Assembly (NCBI GenBank): GCA_023430945.1
Contig: JAEYYE010000337.1
Span: 1 to 6,869 of the forward strand
Reading direction: 5' to 3'
From: Bacteroidota bacterium
GTDB taxonomy: Bacteria; Bacteroidota; Bacteroidia; Flavobacteriales_F; PHOS-HE28
Length of the DNA stretch: 6,869 nt
Part shown: positions 1 through 5,206 of the stretch, in pieces
How positions within the stretch are numbered: the first letter of the stretch is position 1
Layout of the letters: each line of letters begins with the position of its first letter
The notes under the pieces: model-generated
Databases searched by the model: none
What the model was told of the DNA's origin: nothing
What the model saw: only the letters and a program-made list of their open reading frames with translations
Made by a program: the position numbers and the translations under genes

Positions 1-515
1 CCAAGGCCGAATACGAATCCTACCTGCGCAATGGCCTGATGCTTCAATTGCGCCGCCTGAAGCTCGGTGACGATGTGCAGCAGGCCCACATGCGCAACCG
101 CCAGATGGTGAGCAAATGGGTTTTGGAGAAGGGCCAGGCCGATAGTACGGTCTACCTGATGAAGGAGAACGGCAAGACCTATGTACGCATCGGTGACTAC
201 GGGAAGTTGCGCACGTTGTTCGGCGAACTGCTGCGTGAGGTGCAGCGGATCAAGAGCCAGGGCGACTATGCGGCCGGCAGCGCCTTGATCGAGAAATATG
301 GCGTGAAGGTGGATCAGGAGATCCATGCCGAGGTTTTGCGCCGCAGTGAGAACATCAAGACCGCCCCGTACAGCGGTTTCGTGAACCCCGAGTTCGAGGT
401 GATCGAGGATGAAAGCGGGAAGATCAAGGACATACGCCTGGTGCAGCCGAAGGATTTCGTAAGCCAGATGTTGCATTACGCGGAAAAGCACAGCTTCCTG
501 CAGGACGAGAATTGA
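1..515 (+). CDS. Dipeptidyl-peptidase III-type zinc peptidase (M49), C-terminal part
   Basis: This is the 3' end of a gene that starts outside the window; the first full codon begins at 3 and about 170 residues are visible before TGA at 513-515. The visible protein resembles the C-terminal end of Bacteroidota dipeptidyl-peptidase III proteins. It has a NGLMLQLRR stretch, HMRNRQMVSKWVLEKG, a GKTYVRIGDYGKLRTLFGEL segment, an EVQRIKSQGDYAAG helix, KYGVKVDQEIHAEVLRR, and APYSGFVNPEFE near the end. M49 enzymes release dipeptides from the N-terminus of oligopeptides using a zinc held by HExxGH and EECRAD-type motifs. Those motifs lie upstream of the window, so catalytic competence cannot be judged here. 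Automatic pipelines sometimes label such Bacteroidota proteins differently. The family call is from remembered sequence similarity and is fairly secure; the substrate is not known. A strong terminator follows 20 nt after the stop. Confidence 0.82.
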   Translation, partial: KAEYESYLRNGLMLQLRRLKLGDDVQQAHMRNRQMVSKWVLEKGQADSTVYLMKENGKTYVRIGDYGKLRTLFGELLREVQRIKSQGDYAAGSALIEKYGVKVDQEIHAEVLRRSENIKTAPYSGFVNPEFEVIEDESGKIKDIRLVQPKDFVSQMLHYAEKHSFLQDEN

Positions 516-535
516 TCACCGGACCGATCGATCGG

Positions 536-564
536 AAGCCCCTGCCATAGCAGGGGCTTTTTTT
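536..564 (+). terminator. Intrinsic terminator after the M49 peptidase gene
   Basis: A 9-bp perfect stem (AAGCCCCTG at 536-544 pairing with CAGGGGCTT at 551-559) encloses the 6-nt loop CCATAG and is followed by a run of seven T (558-564). It begins 20 nt after the peptidase stop codon and ends the leftmost transcription unit. Confidence 0.93.
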
Positions 565-645
565 GTACGGTGATCTGGGAAAGGCACGTTATATGTAGCA
601 AGGCGCCGACCGTGGCCGCGATCGGATCGGCAACGAAGCAACCCT

Positions 646-653
646 TAACTTTT
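646..653 (+). promoter_or_regulatory. Possible -7 box of the YkuK-family gene
   Basis: TAACTTTT differs by one base from the Bacteroidota -7 consensus TAnnTTTG and lies only 4 nt before the ATG at 658. No TTG-like -33 element is visible about 20 nt upstream. The call rests mainly on the same close spacing recurring at other genes in this window. Apart from this box and the terminator, 516-657 shows nothing I can name. Confidence 0.3.
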
Positions 654-657
654 CCGC

Positions 658-1140
658 ATGAGCTCAGCCAACGGTGTGTTCCGCAGCATGGAAGATGGCC
701 GTGCGGTCGATCTGTTCGCACATGTGCGCGCAGCACTGCAGGGCCGCACCGATGTGGAGGTGATGATCGGGTGCGACAGCCATAATCGCCAGCTGCACAC
801 GATCTACACCACCACCGTGGTGCTCCGCTACCACCGCAACGGCGCCCAGGTGATCTACAAAAAGGAAAAGGCACCGAAAGTGAACGATCTGTGGACGAGG
901 CTATGGGGCGAAGTGGAGCGCAGCCTTGCGGTGGCACAACTGCTCCGCACCGCTGGTGATATACCGGTGAAGCGGATCGATATGGACCTGAACAGCGATG
1001 AACGATTTGCCTCGAATAAGCTGCACGCCGCCGCCATAGGCTACATCCGATCACATGGCTACGAACCGCATACCAAGCCCGATCTGCTGATCGCTTCGTG
1101 GGCGGCGAACGTGCTTTGCAACGGATACAGCCGCCGTTGA
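658..1140 (+). CDS. YkuK-family (DUF458) RNase H-like protein
   Basis: A 160-residue protein matching the RNase H-like YkuK/DUF458 family in length and motifs. Visible signatures are VMIGCDSHN (residues 35-43, first strand with the predicted metal-binding Asp40), a TTTVVLRY strand (51-58), WGEVERSLAVA (83-93, acidic helix with Glu85/Glu87), RIDMDLN (106-112, second acidic strand), AAAIGYIRSHGY (124-135) and KPDLLIASWAAN (140-151). The order strand-Asp, helix-Glu, strand-Asp, C-terminal Asp fits an RNase H fold. A nuclease function is predicted for the family, but I know of no established physiological role. The start at 658 is the first ATG; an alternative ATG at codon 11 would also spare all motifs. 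No Shine-Dalgarno sequence is visible. No terminator separates it from the tRNA gene downstream. Confidence 0.85.
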   Translation: MSSANGVFRSMEDGRAVDLFAHVRAALQGRTDVEVMIGCDSHNRQLHTIYTTTVVLRYHRNGAQVIYKKEKAPKVNDLWTRLWGEVERSLAVAQLLRTAGDIPVKRIDMDLNSDERFASNKLHAAAIGYIRSHGYEPHTKPDLLIASWAANVLCNGYSRR

Positions 1141-1167
1141 TCCGATCGAACCTGCTGCTTATATTTG
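1137..1167 (+). promoter_or_regulatory. Bacteroidota-type promoter of tRNA-Leu
   Basis: A TTG (-33) at 1137-1139 and a perfect -7 box TATATTTG (TAnnTTTG) at 1160-1167 are separated by 20 nt, matching the Bacteroidota primary sigma-factor consensus. The tRNA 5' end at 1195 lies 27 nt after the -7 box, leaving a short precursor leader for RNase P removal. The -33 element overlaps the stop codon (1138-1140) of the gene upstream. This is the best-formed promoter in the window. Confidence 0.75.
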
Positions 1168-1194
1168 CGGCCCCTGTGCCGAAAGGCAACGCAT

Positions 1195-1278
1195 ACCGAA
1201 GTGGCGGAATTGGTAGACGCGCACGTTTCAGGGGCGTGTGACCGAAAGGTTGTGCGGGTTCGAGTCCCGCCTTCGGTA
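1195..1278 (+). tRNA. tRNA-Leu (anticodon CAG)
   Basis: A complete class II cloverleaf can be drawn. The acceptor stem is ACCGAAG (1195-1201) with CTTCGGT (1271-1277) and discriminator A at 1278. The D arm is GCGG...CGC with AATTGGTAGA. The anticodon stem is CACGT (1222-1226) with GCGTG (1234-1238), and the anticodon CAG at 1229-1231 reads CUG. A long variable arm (ACC-GAAA-GGT) and a T arm, GCGGG-TTCGAGT-CCCGC (1254-1270), complete it. The long variable arm and A73 discriminator are hallmarks of leucine tRNA. The 3' CCA is not encoded (ACA follows), so it must be added by nucleotidyltransferase. Confidence 0.97.
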
Positions 1279-1282
1279 CAAG

Positions 1283-1314
1283 GAAAGCGGCTGGCAACGG
1301 CCGCTTTCTTCATT
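1283..1314 (+). terminator. Intrinsic terminator after tRNA-Leu
   Basis: GAAAGCGGC (1283-1291) pairs perfectly with GCCGCTTTC (1300-1308) around an 8-nt loop and is followed by the T-rich tract TTCATTT. It starts 4 nt after the tRNA. The hairpin also overlaps the end of the convergent DUF418 gene (stop at 1310-1312). On that strand no T-run follows, so any bidirectional activity would be weaker. Confidence 0.8.
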
Positions 1315-2509
1315 TCTGCGGATCCTGGCCGAAGCTTTTCCGAGGTCGTGCTGTGCGGATCGCATCACCAGACCCGGCCAGATCGGCCCAGATCTTCTCC
1401 AACGGACCGCGCGAAGATCTTCGTGACCACCACCAGGTGAATGCGATCTGTGATCCGAACATGATCACCGCTGGGAGCAGGCTGAGCGTGGCCCCAAGTT
1501 GATACAAGGAAGCCCCGTAGCCATAGAACAACAGTGATCCGAGTACCCCCTGGCCCACATAGTTCGTAAGGCTCATTCCACCATACTTCGAAAGCGTCGA
1601 AGGAACGTTCAACAGACCCCAACTACGGGCCAGCAGCAATGCACTACTGATGTATATCGCCACCAGAAGCATCTCCTTATAGCGAGCTACCAGATCGGCC
1701 ATTGCCGGATCTTCATTCCAGACCGCAAAAATCGCATAAACAACGCCCGCCACAACAAGTACTGCCCAATGGACCACGGACCGATCGCGTTCACGATCGA
1801 ACATGCCCGCCCGCATCGCAACGATGCCTAAAAGCATCCACGCGCCCAGCTGGAAGATCCTTCCCGAGGATAGACCGAGCGACCATTCGATCAACCGGTT
1901 CTGGATCGTGTTGTTCCACAGCAATTGGAAAAGACCATCGCTCCGCAACGATCCGATAAGGCGCTCCCAATTCCGCTCTCCGTAGGAATGGATCTCAATT
2001 CCGGAGATGATCTCGGCGAGCAGCACAGGCTGGAGCGCCATGAGCATCGCGATCGTAAGAAGCCATCTTGTAGCTGCACTTCCGATCACCAGAAGGCCAT
2101 ACCCGAACAAGGCGAGCAGACAAAGGATATCGCCGGGATAGAACATGCCGTGCACGATGCCGAAAACGAACAGCCACGCCATGCGACGCGCCATTCGCCT
2201 GTGGTGTGCTATGCCCTTACGTATATTATTCCCAAGCTGGATGTGATAGCTGACTCCAAAAAGGAATGCGAAAATGCCATGGGCCTTCCCGAAGAAGAGA
2301 AGAAAAGAGGCATGCGTGATGATGCCGTCGGTGGGCAACGCACCCGGTCCACCAGGAGCGGGAAAGATGAAAAGGCTGAAATGCTCCACGCAATGGATCA
2401 ACAGTATCGCCAGAAGCGCTGCTCCGCGCAGTGTGTCCAACAGATGGATCCTTTCCCGCCGGGTGGCATGTACCGCATGTCCGGAAAGAATCACTTGCTC
2501 CGATCGCAT
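1310..2509 (-). CDS. DUF418 (YeiB-type) multi-pass membrane protein
   Basis: A 399-residue hydrophobic protein of usual family length. The N-terminal RIHLLDTLRGAALLAILLIH (residues 20-39) is the classic first membrane segment after the R-x-x-x-LD-x-LRG motif. Further signatures are FGKAHGIFAFLFGVSY (73-88), the paired RRMARRMAWLFVFGIVHG (104-121), YPGDILCLLALFGY (124-137), MSLTNYVGQG (312-321) and the C-terminal RGPLEKIW (367-374), typical of the DUF418 domain. I see about nine to ten membrane helices. The family lies near acyltransferase-3-like membrane proteins, and its substrate is unknown. It begins 28 nt after the hydrolase stop, so it is probably the last gene of the antitoxin-toxin-hydrolase transcript, possibly with its own weak promoter. 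No Shine-Dalgarno sequence is seen. The 16 residues before RRERIHLLD are soluble, so a start a few codons later cannot be excluded. Confidence 0.9.
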   Translation of the reverse strand: MRSEQVILSGHAVHATRRERIHLLDTLRGAALLAILLIHCVEHFSLFIFPAPGGPGALPTDGIITHASFLLFFGKAHGIFAFLFGVSYHIQLGNNIRKGIAHHRRMARRMAWLFVFGIVHGMFYPGDILCLLALFGYGLLVIGSAATRWLLTIAMLMALQPVLLAEIISGIEIHSYGERNWERLIGSLRSDGLFQLLWNNTIQNRLIEWSLGLSSGRIFQLGAWMLLGIVAMRAGMFDRERDRSVVHWAVLVVAGVVYAIFAVWNEDPAMADLVARYKEMLLVAIYISSALLLARSWGLLNVPSTLSKYGGMSLTNYVGQGVLGSLLFYGYGASLYQLGATLSLLPAVIMFGSQIAFTWWWSRRSSRGPLEKIWADLAGSGDAIRTARPRKSFGQDPQK

Positions 2510-2513
2510 CGAT

Positions 2514-2541
2514 CGAAGGTAAATGCATGCCTGGGAGTCAA
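2514..2541 (-). promoter_or_regulatory. Possible internal promoter of the DUF418 gene
   Basis: Read on the minus strand, TTGAC lies over the end of the hydrolase gene (TTG at 2541-2539). A one-mismatch -7 box TACCTTCG (2521-2514) follows and is 4 nt from the ATG. The spacer is 17 nt, shorter than the usual 19-21, so this is a weak candidate. Confidence 0.25.
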
Positions 2542-3215
2542 CCCTTGGAATGTGTCCAGAACACCTTCAAATGAATCAGTAGCATCTGCCGATCCACCAC
2601 CTCGAACGGATGCCCGGTATTCGGCAGCACCAACGTGGCCGCCTTGGCCATGCGCTGCTGCACCTGCAACGTATGCTCCGGCATGGCCGTGCGATCACGA
2701 TCGCCCACACAGAGCAGCACCGGACACTGGATCGCCGCGAATGCCTCTGGCGTCAGCAGCGGGCGCTCATGAAGTCCGGTGATCAGCGTGGACGTTGCGT
2801 GCACGAGCCTCTCCCATTTTTCGCCGTGCTGTTGCTTGAGCTGATCCACGAACTGCGGCACTTTCTCCTGCATCTTCTGTGGATCGAGCATGCGCAGCTC
2901 ACGGTCCAGGCCTTCACGATCCCAGATCAACTTGGTGCCCAGGGTAACCACCGATCGCACACGCTCCGGATGGCGGCTGGCGTAGAGCAATGCCGCATAG
3001 CCGCCCATGCTGTAACCGAAGAGATCGAGTTGGTCGGCCTGCAGGTCCTGGTGGGCATTCTCGATGTCAGTGATGAAATGATCGAAGGTCAGATCAACGG
3101 GCAGATCACGTGATCCATGGCCGCTCAGATCGATCGCTTTGGAGCCTGGGAGTTCTTTCGCCAAAGGCTGGACCTGGGCTTTGGTGCCGAGTGCGCCGTG
3201 TAGGAGGAGTTTCAT
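2538..3215 (-). CDS. Alpha/beta hydrolase-fold protein
   Basis: A 225-residue single-domain serine hydrolase. The N-terminal strand MKLLLHGALG carries the HG oxyanion motif (residues 6-7). The nucleophile elbow is GYSMGG (67-72, Ser69). The acid is in VGDRD (170-174, most likely Asp174). The catalytic His202 is in NTGHPFE. DLSGHG (29-34) and SRHPERVRSVVTLGTK (80-95) are also typical of the fold, and residues about 99-160 form a helical lid. No signal peptide or membrane segment is present, so it should be cytosolic. The substrate is unknown; MenH-like or carboxylesterase activity cannot be told apart from sequence alone. Its ATG overlaps the toxin stop codon (ATGA, 3215-3212). The hydrolase is therefore probably translated by coupling from the toxin gene, which is an uncommon partner for a TA pair. 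Confidence 0.88.
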   Translation of the reverse strand: MKLLLHGALGTKAQVQPLAKELPGSKAIDLSGHGSRDLPVDLTFDHFITDIENAHQDLQADQLDLFGYSMGGYAALLYASRHPERVRSVVTLGTKLIWDREGLDRELRMLDPQKMQEKVPQFVDQLKQQHGEKWERLVHATSTLITGLHERPLLTPEAFAAIQCPVLLCVGDRDRTAMPEHTLQVQQRMAKAATLVLPNTGHPFEVVDRQMLLIHLKVFWTHSKG

Positions 3216-3469
3216 CTGTACACGTCTTTTCGGTCGCCGATGCTTTCAACCCGAACGATCCGAAGTACGTCCTTGATCGTATAAAGAATGCGATAGTTTC
3301 CGACCCTTAAGCGCCAACCATTCTTATGCCCCACCAATTTTTTGCAACCCGGTGGGCGTGGATCCATCCCTAGCTTTTTGATCTCGCGAAAAAGGCGGGT
3401 ACGAGTAGGTTCAGGGATGCGCCAAAGTTCCCGTTCTGCAGAGCGGGCCAACTCTACTTCATAGTTCAC
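3212..3469 (-). CDS. RelE/ParE-family toxin of a type II TA pair
   Basis: An 85-residue basic protein with the RelE/ParE layout: strand NYEVELARSAERELWRIP (2-19), a helix TRTRLFREIKKL (22-33), PRPPGCKKLVG (37-47), then the RelE core GWRLRVGNYRILYTI (51-65) and C-terminal RIVRVESIGDRKDVYR (70-85). Arg53, Arg55, Arg60 and the terminal aromatic Tyr84 occupy positions typical of the ribosome-dependent mRNA endonuclease branch (RelE). That activity is inferred from the family, not shown. The GTG start (3469-3467) overlaps the antitoxin stop by 4 nt (GTGA), and the stop overlaps the hydrolase start (ATGA). Both overlaps suggest coupled translation. Antitoxin-first order with a 4-nt overlap is standard for such modules. 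Confidence 0.9.
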   Translation of the reverse strand: MNYEVELARSAERELWRIPEPTRTRLFREIKKLGMDPRPPGCKKLVGHKNGWRLRVGNYRILYTIKDVLRIVRVESIGDRKDVYR

Positions 3470-3657
3470 TTCCGGGCATTTTTCAGCCTCTTCTCGAATT
3501 GATCAAGTGGGATAGACGGTTCATGCTTGCGTGATTCTATCACCATCGCATCAAGATAGTCCTCTACAGCGCCTCTGTTTTTGGAGAGTAGATCGATATC
3601 GATCTGCACGTAACGCTTCTTACGCGTTTCATCATGAATAATACGCACTCCTTTCAT
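3466..3657 (-). CDS. Small antitoxin partner of the RelE-type toxin
   Basis: A 63-residue protein of the kind usually found upstream of RelE toxins in Bacteroidota. It has an N-terminal strand segment with KKRYVQIDIDLL (13-24), a charged helix GAVEDYLDAMVIESRKHEPS (29-48) and a C-terminal SIPLDQFEKRLKNARK (48-63), the last two likely wrapping the toxin. I recognise no classical DNA-binding motif, so the exact antitoxin family is open. Identification rests on size, gene order, the 4-nt overlap with the toxin and the recurring E-x-S-I-P-x-x-x-F-x-x-x-L-K ending. By hand count, 3481-3660 is about 44 % GC, against about 60 % in sample lines of sucC and DUF418, which is compatible with later acquisition. 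A Bacteroidota -7 box lies 4 nt before the ATG. Confidence 0.8.
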   Translation of the reverse strand: MKGVRIIHDETRKKRYVQIDIDLLSKNRGAVEDYLDAMVIESRKHEPSIPLDQFEKRLKNARK

Positions 3658-3661
3658 ACCT

Positions 3662-3669
3662 CAAAGATA
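3662..3669 (-). promoter_or_regulatory. -7 box of the toxin-antitoxin operon
   Basis: On the minus strand TATCTTTG is a perfect TAnnTTTG match, ending 4 nt before the antitoxin ATG (3657). Transcription would start at or next to the start codon, giving a leaderless or nearly leaderless mRNA. A convincing TTG at -33 is missing, which would fit a promoter that depends on its regulator or is weak. Confidence 0.55.
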
Positions 3670-3691
3670 ACAGGGAGTGGTAAAGGGCGCA

Positions 3692-3713
3692 TGCACACAT
3701 AACCCCTTGTGCA
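3692..3713. promoter_or_regulatory. Inverted repeat upstream of the TA operon, candidate operator
   Basis: TGCACA (3692-3697) and TGTGCA (3708-3713) form a 6-bp inverted repeat with a 10-nt spacer, so the half-sites are 16 bp apart. The right arm is part of the 8-bp palindrome TGTGCACA (3708-3715). The site lies where the -33 region of the TA promoter would be, as expected for autoregulation by an antitoxin-toxin complex. It also lies 17 nt after the sucC stop and could instead be part of a weak hairpin; no T-run follows. Confidence 0.25.
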
Positions 3714-3729
3714 CATGGCGTAAGAGTCC

Positions 3730-4920
3730 CTACTTCAACACCTCCTTCACCCGATCGGCAGCTTCCTGCAAAGAGATCGCGCTCAGCACCTTCAGGCCGC
3801 TGTTATCGATCAGCTGCTTGGCCTCTTGTGCATTGGTTCCCTGTAGCCGCACGATGATCGGAACGGGAATGTCACCGATGTTCTTGTACGCATCCACGAT
3901 GCCCTGCGCCACACGATCACAACGCACGATGCCGCCGAAGATGTTCACCAGGATCGCTTTCACGCGATCGTCCTTCAGAATGATCCGGAAGGCCTTCTCC
4001 ACACGCGCCGCATCGGCCGTACCGCCAACATCAAGGAAGTTCGCCGGTTCGCCGCCGCTCAGTTTAATGATGTCCATCGTGGCCATCGCCAGGCCGGCGC
4101 CGTTCACCATGCAGCCCACGTTTCCATCCAGTCGCACGTAGTTCAATCCGGCTTCACCGGCTTCCACTTCGATCGGATCCTCTTCCGTCTTGTCGCGCAT
4201 CTCCACCAGATCGGGATGACGGAACAGAGCATTGCCATCCAACCGAACTTTCGCATCCACCGCCGCGATCTTGTCGTCGCTGGTCTTCAGCACGGGATTG
4301 ATCTCGAACATCGCGGCATCGGCTCCTTCATATGCCTTGTAGAGTGAGGCCACGAACTTCACCATCTCTTTCTTCGCCTGGCCGGTAAGGCCCAGGTTCG
4401 TTGCGATCTTGTTGCACTGGAACGGCCGCAACCCCACACGCGGATCGATCACTTCCTTGAAGATCTTGTCCGGTGTGTGTTCGGCCACTTCCTCGATATC
4501 CATGCCGCCCTCGGTGCTGTACATGATGATGTTCTTCCCACTGGCCCGGTCCAGCAGCACGCTCATGTAGTACTCCTTCGTCTCGCTCGCACCGGGGTAG
4601 TACATATCCTCGGCGATCAGCACCTTGTGCACCTTCTTGCCCTGCGGCGGCGTCTGCGGTGTCTTCAGCATCATGCCGATGATGTTGCCCGCTTTTTCGC
4701 GCACTTCATCAATGCTCTTGGCGAGCTTCACCCCACCACCTTTCCCGCGGCCGCCCGCATGGATCTGCGCCTTCACCACCCAGAACTTGGTGCCTGTTTC
4801 CTGAGAAAGGCGCTTCGCCTGGTCCACCGCTTCATCGGCATTGTATGCCACCAGACCGCGCTGCACACGCACGCCGTACTGTGAAAGAATGCTTTTGCCC
4901 TGGTATTCGTGAAGGTTCAT
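3730..4920 (-). CDS. sucC: Succinyl-CoA ligase (ADP-forming) beta subunit
   Basis: A 396-residue TCA-cycle enzyme subunit. With SucD it converts succinyl-CoA plus ADP (or GDP) and phosphate to succinate, CoA and a nucleoside triphosphate. The start MNLHEYQGKSILSQYGV is the canonical SucC N-terminus. Visible motifs are VVKAQIHAGGRGKGGGVKLA (48-67, ATP-grasp nucleotide-binding loop), EYYMSVLLDR (116-125), MFEINP (204-209, metal binding), GNVGCMVNGAGLAMATMD (266-283), GGEPANFLDVGG (289-300) and NIFGGIVRCD (326-335), the last three forming the ligase/CoA domain. The reading frame stays open upstream to a GTG at 4980, but those 20 residues are unlike the family, so ATG at 4920 is chosen. sucD is not adjacent; the next gene downstream belongs to a TA pair. 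I see no clear terminator between sucC and that pair. Confidence 0.96.
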   Translation of the reverse strand: MNLHEYQGKSILSQYGVRVQRGLVAYNADEAVDQAKRLSQETGTKFWVVKAQIHAGGRGKGGGVKLAKSIDEVREKAGNIIGMMLKTPQTPPQGKKVHKVLIAEDMYYPGASETKEYYMSVLLDRASGKNIIMYSTEGGMDIEEVAEHTPDKIFKEVIDPRVGLRPFQCNKIATNLGLTGQAKKEMVKFVASLYKAYEGADAAMFEINPVLKTSDDKIAAVDAKVRLDGNALFRHPDLVEMRDKTEEDPIEVEAGEAGLNYVRLDGNVGCMVNGAGLAMATMDIIKLSGGEPANFLDVGGTADAARVEKAFRIILKDDRVKAILVNIFGGIVRCDRVAQGIVDAYKNIGDIPVPIIVRLQGTNAQEAKQLIDNSGLKVLSAISLQEAADRVKEVLK

Positions 4921-4947
4921 CGCTGATCGGTCGTTCTGGAATGGGTG

Positions 4948-4955
4948 CGAAAGTA
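4948..4955 (-). promoter_or_regulatory. Likely -7 box of sucC
   Basis: TACTTTCG on the minus strand is one mismatch from TAnnTTTG and lies 27 nt before the ATG, giving a short normal leader, unlike the near-leaderless genes nearby. The nearest TTG (4982-4980) is 24 nt away, longer than ideal. Confidence 0.4.
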
Positions 4956-4956
4956 A

Positions 4957-4974
4957 GACCTTCGAAAGAAGGTC
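4957..4974. promoter_or_regulatory. Perfect 7-bp inverted repeat in the sucC promoter
   Basis: GACCTTC (4957-4963) and GAAGGTC (4968-4974) form a perfect 7-bp inverted repeat with a 4-nt spacer. It lies directly upstream of the sucC -7 box, between it and any -33 element. An operator for a dimeric regulator is one reading; chance is another. Confidence 0.3.
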
Positions 4975-4990
4975 GATCACAAGTTCTTCT

Positions 4991-5201
4991 TGGGCGGGAT
5001 CCTGTCAGGGCGTGGCCGAGCTTGACCTGAGCGAAGCCGAAGGGGCTGCAAGTCCTCGGTCATCTATTGAGCGGCTGCCATACTTGATCATTGGAAATTG
5101 AACATTGGATATTGATCATTCCTGAAGGGTCCGGGCTTTCCGCCTTCGCCACTTACGCAGCTCAGGTTCTCTCGCAAAGTGATCCGGTCCCTTTCTTTGC
5201 A
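4991..5201. repeat. Duplicated intergenic module, copy A (upstream of the channel gene)
   Basis: This 211-bp stretch aligns without a gap, at a constant offset of 1538 bp, to 6529-6739. By hand count 160 of the first 170 positions, 10 of the next 20 and 20 of the last 21 are identical, about 90 % overall. It holds a core with CCTGAGCGAAGCCGAAGGGG-like sequence (about 5026-5045), a degenerate 14-bp tandem repeat (5084-5120), a GGGTCCGGGCTTTCCGCC block (5127-5144) and a terminal promoter-like box. It has no credible ORF, no terminal inverted repeats and no flanking target duplication that I can see. It fills most of the 286-bp gap between sucC and the channel gene. Confidence 0.93.
5192..5199 (+). 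promoter_or_regulatory. Possible -7 box of the channel gene
   Basis: TTTCTTTG is one mismatch from TAnnTTTG and lies 7 nt before the proposed TTG start at 5207. The surrounding block GTCCCTTTCTTTGCA is identical in front of the downstream ABC gene. No TTG is seen at -33 (TTC at 5167-5169 is the nearest). Confidence 0.4.
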
Positions 5202-5206
5202 TCGCA

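Noticed and set aside
1195..1278. tRNA-Leu as an attachment site of an integrated element
   Set aside because: No integrase gene and no second copy of the tRNA 3' end is found in the window; a proper terminator follows.
476..1297. Long minus-strand ORF of 273 codons across the YkuK-like gene and the tRNA
   Set aside because: It lies antisense to a recognised gene and runs through the tRNA; its translation is rich in Arg, Pro, Cys and Ser and resembles no family.
1925..2782. Plus-strand ORF of 285 codons opposite the DUF418 and hydrolase genes
   Set aside because: It is antisense to two well-supported genes and spans the gap between them; the translation has no domain-like pattern.
4921..4980. 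20-residue N-terminal extension of sucC from a GTG at 4980
   Set aside because: The family N-terminus MNLHEYQGK begins at 4920, and the extension would be encoded over the likely promoter and inverted repeat.
5084..5120. Tandem units as a CRISPR array
   Set aside because: The units are 14 bp and directly adjacent with no unique spacers, and there are no cas genes.
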